Program-made: the position numbers and the translations under genes
The notes under the pieces: model-generated
What the model was told of the DNA's origin: nothing
The model's database searches: none
What the model saw: the letters and a program-made list of their open reading frames with translations, nothing else
Source of the DNA: Pseudomonadota bacterium
GTDB taxonomy: Bacteria; Pseudomonadota; Alphaproteobacteria; Rhizobiales; Xanthobacteraceae
Direction: 5' to 3'
Assembly: GCA_023414975.1 (NCBI GenBank)
Contig: JAEZMI010000210.1
Span: forward strand, 1 to 8,055
DNA: 8,055 nt
Shown here: one piece after another, positions 1 to 6,120 of the stretch
Numbering within the stretch: position 1 is the stretch's first letter
Layout: each line of letters opens with the position of its first letter

Positions 1-1
1 A

Positions 2-260
2 CCGGGCATTTCGCTGGCGGTCTAGGGGTTTGACGCGGCGCTGCATCAAGCCATCGCCGATGCAACGGATAATCCCCTCATCGTCGCGAGCTACGCCGAC
101 ATCCCCGCGGCGTGCGAAATTGCGGAACGGGGTGAGCTCAAAGGGCCCAGCATCACGCCGAGCCGCGGGATGCCTATCGCCCGAACGCCGCGAAGTCGTC
201 GGCGCCCTGAGTGCCCGCGACGGGCGTTCAGCGGAAGCCGCGTTGTCCCCGCACCTCTGA
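2..260 (+). pseudogene. Decayed 3' end of a GntR-family (FCD domain) regulator gene
   Basis: Two pieces of an FCD ligand-binding domain are readable in different frames. From about position 29, one frame gives FDAALHQAIADATDNP, matching the FCD helix that normally reads D-x-x-F/L-H-x-A-I-A-x-A-T-x-N-P. From about 183 to 257, the next frame over gives ERREVVGALSARDGRSAEAA and ends in PHL-stop. This matches the usual FCD C-terminus (H-x-x-I-x-x-A-I-x-x-x-D-x-x-x-A-x-x-x-x-x-H-L). The first frame has a TAG at 23-25 just upstream of the conserved helix, and joining the pieces requires a frame change between roughly 110 and 180. The stretch between them is also shorter than usual, so some deletion is likely. 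Intact FadR-type FCD proteins bind small organic acids and repress catabolic operons. This copy cannot make that product. Its 5' part lies outside the window. The family call is from memory of the FCD pattern. Confidence 0.6.
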
Positions 261-365
261 TGCTCTATGCGACCTTGATGGCGGGTTTTGCTTTGGTCAC
301 GTCACCTGCCGAACCGTAACGGCCCAAACCGTCGGTTGAACGACTGTCATTCAAGGAAGAAACTG
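261..365 (+). promoter_or_regulatory. Leader of the exported UbiC-like gene, with a clear ribosome binding site
   Basis: This gap lies between the regulator remnant and the next gene. AAGGA at 353-357 is 8 nt upstream of a GTG at 366 and decides the start of that gene. No convincing -35/-10 pair was found, so the promoter is unplaced. Confidence 0.5.
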
Positions 366-1058
366 GTGTATCCCGTCTTCACCCGCGGCCTTGCCATCGT
401 CTCGCTTATCACCGTGACGATGGCGCCTGTTCGCGCCCAGGAAGCGCCTGCGGCCGCTTGGCCGGACGGCTTCAGCGCGCGGCTCGGTGCGTTGGCGCTG
501 CTCCAGACCTTGAATGCCGAACTGCTCAGCAATCCGAGCGCCACGCTCACGCTCGACCGTTGGTGCGCGGCCCACAAGCTCGCGCCCGACGGCAGCAAGA
601 TCATCGCCGAACGGCTGCAAGGGGTCGACAAGCCGGCGGATGCCACGGTGCGGCAGACCCTTGGCGTCTCCCCGGACGAGCCGATGCGCTATCGTCGCGT
701 GCGGCTCAAATGCGGGGAGCGGGTCCTGTCCGAAGCGGACAACTGGTACGTTCCGGCGCTGCTGACGCCCGAGATGAACGGCCAGCTCGACACGAGCGAC
801 ACCTCCTTTGGCCGCGTGGTTCAACCCCTGCGGTTCCGCCGCCAGACCCTTGCCGCTGAGCTGCTTTGGCAGCCGCTGCCCGAAGGCTGGGAGATGGGCG
901 CAGCGCTGCCCACGGAAGATGCCGGGGCATTGGCTGTGCCGGCCTTCGTGCTCCAGCACCGCGCGGTGCTCACTTTGCCGGATGGCCGTGCCTTCAGCGC
1001 GCTGGTCGAAAGCTATACGGCCGGTGTTCTGGCTTTCCCTTGGATCGCCGCTCGTTAG
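366..1058 (+). CDS. Exported UbiC-like (chorismate lyase/UTRA fold) protein of unknown function
   Basis: The chosen GTG start has a well-spaced AAGGA and gives 230 residues. The frame stays open upstream to a TTG at 288, but that extension has no ribosome binding site and would put the signal peptide inside the protein. Residues 1-24 form a signal peptide: Arg-7, hydrophobic core from about 8 to 20, and a likely cut at V-R-A/Q after residue 24. The product should therefore be periplasmic. The mature part resembles chorismate lyase. A basic strand RYRRVRLKCGERVLSEADNW (residues 108-127) sits where UbiC has its substrate-binding arginine. A late strand HRAVL...GRAFSALVESYT (about 198-218) places Glu-215 like the UbiC glutamate. 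UbiC itself is cytoplasmic and makes 4-hydroxybenzoate and pyruvate from chorismate, so export argues for a different ligand or a binding-only role. The fold match is from memory, and the function is not established. It stands alone, converging on the large regulator gene. Confidence 0.75.
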   Translation: MYPVFTRGLAIVSLITVTMAPVRAQEAPAAAWPDGFSARLGALALLQTLNAELLSNPSATLTLDRWCAAHKLAPDGSKIIAERLQGVDKPADATVRQTLGVSPDEPMRYRRVRLKCGERVLSEADNWYVPALLTPEMNGQLDTSDTSFGRVVQPLRFRRQTLAAELLWQPLPEGWEMGAALPTEDAGALAVPAFVLQHRAVLTLPDGRAFSALVESYTAGVLAFPWIAAR

Positions 1059-1064
1059 AGCATG

Positions 1065-1100
1065 CGCGGCCCGCCTGCGCCTGAGGCCGATCGGGTCGCG
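1065..1100. terminator. Hairpin between convergent genes, possible bidirectional terminator
   Basis: CGCGGCCCG (1065-1073) can pair with CGGGTCGCG (1092-1100) over nine positions, including one G-T wobble. The 18-nt loop can itself fold (GCC-TGA-GGC). It nearly fills the 44-bp gap between the two converging stop codons. Neither side has a good T-run, so it may slow or protect transcript ends rather than act as a classical intrinsic terminator. Confidence 0.4.
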
Positions 1101-1102
1101 TT

Positions 1103-3928
1103 CTAAAGGCCGGCGAGCGCTGCGCGGCCGGACCGGTAATCCGGCTTGTCGTTTTCATGGTCGGCGCCGCGCATCAAGACGGCAAGACGTTCGGCATAGC
1201 CGTGACGGCCATCCAATAGCCTTGTGCCGGTAGTGGCTATGCGCAGGGCCCAGGAAACCAGCCCGCCCCGTTCCGCCTCCCGCCACCCCTCATCGAGATC
1301 GGCGAGGGCGCGGTCCGGATCGTGTTCGCTGAAGATGTCGGCGCGGACGCGCAGCAGTTCGGGGAGTATCCAGCGTTCCTCCCCCGCACGGGCTGTTGCG
1401 AGAGCGTCGTCGATGAAGCTTTGGGCTGCCCTGTGCTGGCCGATCCCGTGCAGCGCCTGCGCGCGATGGCCAAGGAAAAAGGCGCGGCGGATCGGCCAGC
1501 CGGTATCGGCCAGAGCGGCGAGACCTGCCTCGATGCTCTCCGCCGCGTGGCCGAAGCGTCCCTGCGCCAGATACGAGGTGCCGAGATAGCATCGGTACCA
1601 GGCGCGCCACGGGCCGAAGGCGTAGCGGTTGGAGACATCGGCCAGAAGTTCCAGCCGTTCTTCCAACGCGGCCGTTTCCCCGCAGTAGAGCGCGATGGGG
1701 CATCCCGAATCCACCAGGCTGAGCAGCAATGTCGTGGCATGCCCCCGCTCGCGGGCCTCGGCGATGTTGCTGGCGGCCACCTCCGATGCCCGATCCTGCT
1801 GGCCGAGAAGATAAAGCGACATGGAATAGAAGGCGCGGCCGGTCAGCCGCTGGTCATACTGCATCCGCACAATAGGGTTGGCGGGAGAATCTTCGGCCAG
1901 CGCGGCCTCGAAGGCTGTGCGGGCCTCTTCCGCGCGACCAAGAAACAGGAGCGAGATGCCGGCGATGCGGTTCGCCACCACGAGATCCGCTGCCGTGCCG
2001 CTGCGGTTCCTCGCCAGCCCTGCGAACTCACTGGCGATAGCGAGCGACTTCGTGAATTCACCGCCGCAAAAGGCGACGAGCCAGAGCCCCCACAGCGCAC
2101 GCAACTGCAGTTCTGTGCTGCCGGACTGGCGGGCGACGCGCTCGGCACTGTGCAGAGGCCCGCTGGATTTCGGCCCCGGTCCGACCGTATAGATCAGCGC
2201 AGTACCGAGTGTGGTGAGCAGCGCTACTTCGCGCTGCGGCTCGAGTCGGCCGCCTTCGCCAAGGCTTGCCAGTGCCTGTTCGAAACGCGCGCGGCATTCC
2301 TCCACCCGCGACAGCTGAAACCACAGGGCCGCGGAAGAGACTGTGAGCGCCGTCCCTATCTCGCGGTCTCCGCCAGGACCGAAGGCCCAGTCCAGGGCCG
2401 CGCGGATGTTGTCGAGCTGGCTCGCATAGGTCGACAGCCATTCGGCGGGCCGCGCCCGCGGCCATTCCTGCTCGGCGGCGGCGATCAGATCCTTCATGTA
2501 GACGGCATGGCGCCGGGCGAGGCGATCCCGCTCGCCGGCCTCGATAAGCCGCTGCAGGGCATAAGCTCGCGTGATCTCAAGGAGGCGGTATCTTGGAACA
2601 GGCTCGGAAAAATCCGCAGCGATCAGCGACTTCGAGACGAGGCTGGTGAGGTGCTCGACGATGTCCCAGCTCGGTTCGCCGATGGCGGCCACCTGGCTCG
2701 CGGCATCCAGGGAAAAATGGCCGGCGAAGATGGCAAGGCGGCAGAGGGTCGTCCGTTCGCCCTCGCTCAAATGGTCGTAGCTCCAGCCAAGTGTCGCCTG
2801 CAGCGTTTGGTGCCGGGGCAGTGCCGTGCGCCGGCCCGCGACGAGCACCCGGAACACATCGTCGAGGCGTTGGGCGAGACCGTGGATGCCGAAGGCGTCG
2901 ACGCGGCCTGCGGCAAGCTCAATCGCGAGAGGTAGGCCGTCGAGGCGACGGCAGATGCCGGCGATCGTGGCGATGTCGTCGCCCTGCGGCGCGTACACGC
3001 CCAGCGTCGCGGCGGCACGTTCGACGAACAACCGTACGGCCGGGTAGTCCTGCTCGTCCTGTTTGTTTTCTTCGGACGGTGAGGGCGGGACCGCGAGGCC
3101 CTCGAGCCGGAATACGTGCTCCGCCCGCGCGCGCAATGGTTCGCGGCTGGTCACGAGGAGACGCAGGCCCGGATTGCTGGAGATCAGACGTTCGGACAGG
3201 GCGGCGGCGGCCTCCACGACCTGCTCGCAATTGTCGAGGATCAGCAGCACCCGCTCGACGGGCAGGCGCTCGGCCAGGTCCACCCGGTCATTGCCGAGCG
3301 CGAGGCCGAGACTGGAGGCTACGGTGCTGTCGACAAGCGCGGGGTCCGTGACCTGCGCGAGTTCGATCAGCGCCACCGCCTCTGGGCCAGATGGGCCGTC
3401 CTGCTGCGCCGCGGCGCGACCCGCCTCCAGCGCCACGGTGGTCTTGCCGACGCCTCCCGGACCCACGATGGTGACGAAACGGTTGCGGTCCAACTCCCGG
3501 CCGATAACAGCGATCTCCGCCGCCCGGCCGAGCACTCGGGTGAGATTCAGCGGCAGGTTTTGCCGGACCGATCTTTCCTTGGGGGGCTCAAAATCCGCCA
3601 CCTCAGTGAACGTCACGTCGGCGATGAAGCTGTAGCCCCGCCGCGCGATGTTGGCGATGTAGTGCCGCCCATCCTGTCCATCGCCAAGCACGCGGCGCAG
3701 CGCGGTCATCTGCACGCGTAGATTGGCCTCCTCCACGAAAAGATCCGGCCACGCGCGGGCGATCAGCTCCTGTTTTGTCAACACCTCGCCCGGCCGCTCG
3801 GTCAGCGCCACAAGAAGTTCCACGGCACGTCCGCCGAGCGGCACGAGCACGTCGTTCCTAAGGAGCCGCCGAGACCCGAAAGTCAGGCGGAACGGCCCGA
3901 ACAGAGCCGCACGCGAGGTAGTTTTCAT
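1103..3928 (-). CDS. Winged-helix transcriptional regulator with STAND/NB-ARC-like ATPase and TPR-like region
   Basis: The product is 941 residues. Residues about 8-104 form an OmpR/PhoB-type winged helix: FGPFRL start, L-x-x-R-A-V-E-L-L core, TKQELIARAWPD, recognition helix around NLRVQMTALRRVLGD, and wing RRGYSF. A NACHT/NB-ARC-type ATPase follows. Walker A is GPGGVGKT at 156-163. Walker B is VLLILD at 227-232 with Asp-232. LLVTSRE (257-263) supplies the sensor-1-like arginine, and GLPLA (331-335) is the typical NB-ARC motif. A winged-helix-like part near 370-460 and a long alpha-helical TPR-like region (about 470-920) complete it. There is no response-receiver domain. Family members are one-component STAND regulators in which ligand binding and ATP exchange drive DNA binding. 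The ligand here is unknown. Signature residues look intact. No good ribosome binding site precedes the ATG, but the winged helix begins at once, which supports this start. It is divergent from the transporter gene, 117 bp apart. Confidence 0.9.
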   Translation of the reverse strand: MKTTSRAALFGPFRLTFGSRRLLRNDVLVPLGGRAVELLVALTERPGEVLTKQELIARAWPDLFVEEANLRVQMTALRRVLGDGQDGRHYIANIARRGYSFIADVTFTEVADFEPPKERSVRQNLPLNLTRVLGRAAEIAVIGRELDRNRFVTIVGPGGVGKTTVALEAGRAAAQQDGPSGPEAVALIELAQVTDPALVDSTVASSLGLALGNDRVDLAERLPVERVLLILDNCEQVVEAAAALSERLISSNPGLRLLVTSREPLRARAEHVFRLEGLAVPPSPSEENKQDEQDYPAVRLFVERAAATLGVYAPQGDDIATIAGICRRLDGLPLAIELAAGRVDAFGIHGLAQRLDDVFRVLVAGRRTALPRHQTLQATLGWSYDHLSEGERTTLCRLAIFAGHFSLDAASQVAAIGEPSWDIVEHLTSLVSKSLIAADFSEPVPRYRLLEITRAYALQRLIEAGERDRLARRHAVYMKDLIAAAEQEWPRARPAEWLSTYASQLDNIRAALDWAFGPGGDREIGTALTVSSAALWFQLSRVEECRARFEQALASLGEGGRLEPQREVALLTTLGTALIYTVGPGPKSSGPLHSAERVARQSGSTELQLRALWGLWLVAFCGGEFTKSLAIASEFAGLARNRSGTAADLVVANRIAGISLLFLGRAEEARTAFEAALAEDSPANPIVRMQYDQRLTGRAFYSMSLYLLGQQDRASEVAASNIAEARERGHATTLLLSLVDSGCPIALYCGETAALEERLELLADVSNRYAFGPWRAWYRCYLGTSYLAQGRFGHAAESIEAGLAALADTGWPIRRAFFLGHRAQALHGIGQHRAAQSFIDDALATARAGEERWILPELLRVRADIFSEHDPDRALADLDEGWREAERGGLVSWALRIATTGTRLLDGRHGYAERLAVLMRGADHENDKPDYRSGRAALAGL

Positions 3929-3929
3929 G

Positions 3930-3947
3930 ACACGCTTGCAGGTGTGT
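3930..3947. promoter_or_regulatory. Imperfect 18-bp palindrome next to the regulator start, candidate operator
   Basis: ACACGCTTGCAGGTGTGT matches its own reverse complement at 14 of 18 positions, with perfect ACAC/GTGT arms and a TGCA centre. It starts 2 bp upstream of the regulator ATG and lies between that ATG and a probable -10 box on the same strand. A protein bound here would block transcription or early elongation, which fits autorepression. OmpR-type winged helices more often bind direct repeats, so another regulator could be the binder. This is inference from position and symmetry. Confidence 0.35.
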
Positions 3948-3967
3948 CGGCGGCTGCCGCTTCGGTT

Positions 3968-3973
3968 ATCATA
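3968..3973 (-). promoter_or_regulatory. Candidate -10 box for the regulator gene
   Basis: On the minus strand this reads TATGAT, five of six matches to TATAAT, inside one of the few AT-richer patches of the divergent gap. It would start transcription near 3961 and leave a leader of about 33 nt. The matching -35 region is poor (TTCGCC at 18-bp spacing), which suggests an activator-dependent or weak promoter. It also sits inside a spaced inverted repeat, GCCGCT (3956-3961) and AGCGGC (3973-3978). Confidence 0.35.
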
Positions 3974-4045
3974 GCGGCTAACATGAACAGCGGCGAAACG
4001 CCTTGCGACTTATGCCGCCTTTACGGCGTGAGCGGGAGCGGGTAG

Positions 4046-5239
4046 GTGCGTATGTCATCAGCCGAGCACGAGCGGACTGTCGAGACGATGAAGCCGGCCG
4101 GTCTGCGCGTTGCCATCCTGCTGGCGCTCATCGCGATGATCGGGCCGCTCTATATCGACATCATGCCGGCCATCATCGCGGCGCTGCAGGCGGGCTATGG
4201 GCTGACGCCGGCGCAGGCCGGTTTCGTCGCCGCCGCCAATGGCTACGGCTCGACCCTCGGCGCCCTTCTCGCGCTGTTCATCGTGCCGCGACTGCCGTGG
4301 CGCCCGCTTGCGGCGTTGCTGCTGATCGGCCTCGGGCTGGCGGATGCCGCGACGACGGCAGCGACCGGCTACGCGGCGCTTATCGGGCTGCGCGCTCTGC
4401 ACGGCATTATGGGCGGCCTGCTGGTCGGGCTGTGCTACGCGCTGATCGCCCGCACCGCTGAGCCGCGCCAAGGCTTCGGTGTGCTGTTCCTGTTCCATTT
4501 CGGCTTTGGCGGCCTCGGGGTCGTGGCGTCGACCCTGCTCGCGCCGTACCTGGCGCAGGCGAGCGTGTTCCTTGTGCTGGCAGCCTTTGCCGCGCTTTCA
4601 CTTCTCATCCTTCCCCTTCTGCCGGCTTTCGAGCGGTTCTCGGCAACCGTGCCCCTGAGAGTTGCAGAGGCATGGACATCGAGAAAATGGCTGCCCCGGC
4701 GCAACGCATTGCGGATCGGCGGCCTGTTCCTCTTTCAGGCGGCGAATCTGGGACTGGGCGCGTTCCTCATCAGCATAAGCGGCGCTTTCGGCCTTTCGCC
4801 CGGTTTCGCCGGAACGGCGGTCGGGATTGGCCTGTGGGCGGGCGTCCCCGGCGCCCTGCTCATGATGCGCCTTACGCGCTCTTTCGGGTGGGCCCCGCTT
4901 GTGCCGGTGGTCGTCGCCGCGGGGCTGAGCAAGCTCCTTGTCGGTCTGGGGCAGGAACCCGCCATGTTTTCGGTCGCGGTGGTGCTGGTGTTCTTCACCA
5001 TGGCGATGGCGCTGCCCTACGCTTTTGCGCTCTGTTCCGAGGGTGACGAGACCGGACGTTCCGCCATATGGGCCGGTTTTGCCTCGAAGCTCGGCCTTTC
5101 CACCGGCCCGGCCGTGGGTGGACTGGTGTATGGCGGGGGTCCTTGGGCGTTGATCTGGGCGGCGGTCGCGGCGGCCTTGGTCGGCGGTGCGCTGTTTGCC
5201 CTGTCGCTCCGGCGCGCCCCCATCGCCGTGCGCCTCTGA
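4046..5239 (+). CDS. Major facilitator superfamily (MFS) transporter, substrate unknown
   Basis: The product is 397 residues from the GTG start, chosen because GGGAG at 4034-4038 is 7 nt upstream. ATG at 4052 (13 nt from that site) or ATG at 4088, just before the first helix, are alternatives and change only the hydrophilic N-terminus. Twelve hydrophobic segments are visible, roughly at residues 21-47, 58-80, 87-109, 111-135, 144-169, 172-194, 223-248, 253-275, 283-303, 306-330, 338-363 and 366-388. A basic central loop at about 196-223 separates two six-helix halves, as in MFS proteins. Helix 4 carries R-A-L-H-G (116-120), close to the MFS R-x-x-x-G motif. The usual GxLaDrxGrr motif after helix 2 is degenerate here (IVPRLPWRP). 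It should use an ion gradient in the inner membrane. Direction and substrate cannot be read from the sequence. Divergence from the STAND regulator suggests that regulator controls it. Confidence 0.88.
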   Translation: MRMSSAEHERTVETMKPAGLRVAILLALIAMIGPLYIDIMPAIIAALQAGYGLTPAQAGFVAAANGYGSTLGALLALFIVPRLPWRPLAALLLIGLGLADAATTAATGYAALIGLRALHGIMGGLLVGLCYALIARTAEPRQGFGVLFLFHFGFGGLGVVASTLLAPYLAQASVFLVLAAFAALSLLILPLLPAFERFSATVPLRVAEAWTSRKWLPRRNALRIGGLFLFQAANLGLGAFLISISGAFGLSPGFAGTAVGIGLWAGVPGALLMMRLTRSFGWAPLVPVVVAAGLSKLLVGLGQEPAMFSVAVVLVFFTMAMALPYAFALCSEGDETGRSAIWAGFASKLGLSTGPAVGGLVYGGGPWALIWAAVAAALVGGALFALSLRRAPIAVRL

Positions 5240-5250
5240 AGGCATTTTTT
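5232..5250 (+). terminator. Short hairpin plus T-run at the end of the transporter gene
   Basis: GCCT (5232-5235) and AGGC (5240-5243) form a 4-bp stem with loop CTGA, which contains the stop codon. The stem is followed by A and six Ts, and a second six-T run lies at 5255-5260. The stem is short for an efficient intrinsic terminator, but stem and T-tract are correctly arranged. Confidence 0.35.
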
Positions 5251-5258
5251 GCAGTTTT

Positions 5259-5289
5259 TTGCACCTCGCCCGGCGGAGACCGATTTAAT
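5259..5289 (+). promoter_or_regulatory. Possible promoter of the DHp-like gene
   Basis: TTGCAC (5259-5264) could serve as a -35 box and TTTAAT (5284-5289) as a -10 box, with a 19-bp spacer that is slightly long. This is the most AT-rich stretch between the two genes, and the start codon follows 32 bp downstream. The call rests only on these weak matches. Confidence 0.25.
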
Positions 5290-5321
5290 TGGTATCCCGC
5301 CGACAGTGGAGGGGGCGAACG

Positions 5322-5870
5322 ATGACAGCGATAGTCGGAGCCGTAGATCAGTGGCCGTGCCCTTGGCACGAGGCGGACCCGCTGGAGATAAACGAGGCCG
5401 TCTTCATCGACCAGAGTCTCGCGGAGGCCCTGCGCGCGGGAGCGGATTGCGACATCGAACAGATGGTGCGCTGGCGGTCCGGAGCGGCAGTGCGGCGCCG
5501 TGTGCGGGTTCGGTTGGAGCGGGACGGCGAGGAGAGCATCGTCGGGCTGCATGTCGCCTTCGAGCGGGATGGCGATCCGGTCGCCGAATGGGCGCTCGCC
5601 CGTCAGGCGGCGTCGCAGCAGGGAGGCGAGAGTGACCTTGCGCTGGCGGGCAGCGAGGCGGTGAACGCCTTTTCCGCTGTGCTGCTCCACGCCGAAGCCA
5701 TTCGTCAGCACCTCAAGCGCGACCAGACCAGCGACATCGCCCGCTCCGTGGAGCACATATTGGCGAATGCCCACCGGGCGTGGCGCCATGTCGGGGCTCT
5801 GTGCCGTGTCCAGCTTCCCGCCGGGCAGCGGGCCGCTGCGGTAAGGCTGGGCGGGTCGAGCCCGCGCTGA
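5322..5870 (+). CDS. Hypothetical protein with a histidine-less DHp-like helical domain
   Basis: The ATG start is set by a strong GGAGGGGG at 5308-5315, 6 nt upstream, and gives 182 residues. An in-frame TTG further up has no such site. I do not recognise a named family. Residues about 45-90 are mixed strand/charged sequence (RRRVRVRLERDGEESIVGLH) that could be a degenerate PAS or sensor fold. Residues 108-165 resemble the dimerisation/phosphotransfer helix pair of histidine kinases of the HDFNNLL type. SEAVNAFSAVLLHAE (111-125) lines up with H-D-F-N-N-L-L-T-V-I-L-G-H-A-E, keeping Asn-115, Leu-121 and H-A-E. The second helix runs from about 137 to 161 (AxxxILxxAxRAWxxVGAL). The phospho-accepting histidine is replaced by Ser-111, and no ATP-binding domain follows. 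It may be a phosphotransfer-dead partner or a shortened relative. No membrane segment or signal peptide is seen. It is 82 bp downstream of the transporter gene and probably separately transcribed. Confidence 0.7.
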   Translation: MTAIVGAVDQWPCPWHEADPLEINEAVFIDQSLAEALRAGADCDIEQMVRWRSGAAVRRRVRVRLERDGEESIVGLHVAFERDGDPVAEWALARQAASQQGGESDLALAGSEAVNAFSAVLLHAEAIRQHLKRDQTSDIARSVEHILANAHRAWRHVGALCRVQLPAGQRAAAVRLGGSSPR

Positions 5871-6120
5871 ACATCGTCACCCTCGGGCGCTAGCGACGCC
5901 TCGAAGGCGCGGCTGCCAAGGCCGGCCGGGCGACATGGTTGCTCTGCATCGTTGCTCGCGCCGTGCCAATGGACGCCGATCGCGCCTGGCGAGGTCTGGC
6001 GCATGACATGATCACGGTATTTCGGTATTGATGAGTCGCGGGCGGTCGGGGCATCCTGCTCCGTCACCACTGGATCGCGTCGTTGCCGTGGTACGGCGCC
6101 GCGCGGGCTCGGGGTGGCGA
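5871..6120. other. Intergenic stretch with no convincing gene
   Basis: No reading frame here has recognisable protein sequence or a start with a good ribosome binding site. The stretch contains a GGCCGGCC palindrome near 5921, a small CGCCT/AGGCG hairpin near 5896-5908 that might end the upstream transcript, and an AT-richer island at about 6000-6032. That island holds a tandem CGGTATTT/CGGTATT (6015-6029) and a possible promoter. The region most likely carries the control sequences of the downstream surface protein. Confidence 0.45.
6003..6031 (+). promoter_or_regulatory. Weak candidate promoter for the autotransporter gene
   Basis: ATGACA (6003-6008) matches five of six bases of the -35 consensus. 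TATTGA (6026-6031), 17 bp on, is a poor -10 box. It lies in the only AT-richer island upstream of the gene, about 90 bp before the first plausible start codon, and overlaps the CGGTATT tandem repeat. Confidence 0.2.

Noticed and set aside
1322..2935. A 537-codon open frame on the + strand, antisense to the large regulator gene
   Set aside because: It lies wholly inside the regulator gene, whose opposite-strand protein has clear family motifs. Its own translation shows no domain, and long antisense frames are common in GC-rich coding DNA.
1103..3928. STAND ATPase as a possible antiviral (Avs-like) defence protein
   Set aside because: Its N-terminal domain is an OmpR-type DNA-binding winged helix rather than a nuclease or other effector, and the neighbours are a transporter and housekeeping-type genes, not defence genes.
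4995..5789. A 264-codon minus-strand frame spanning the transporter end and the next gene
   Set aside because: It overlaps two better-supported + strand genes and their intergenic control region, and its translation is low-complexity Arg/Pro-rich sequence.
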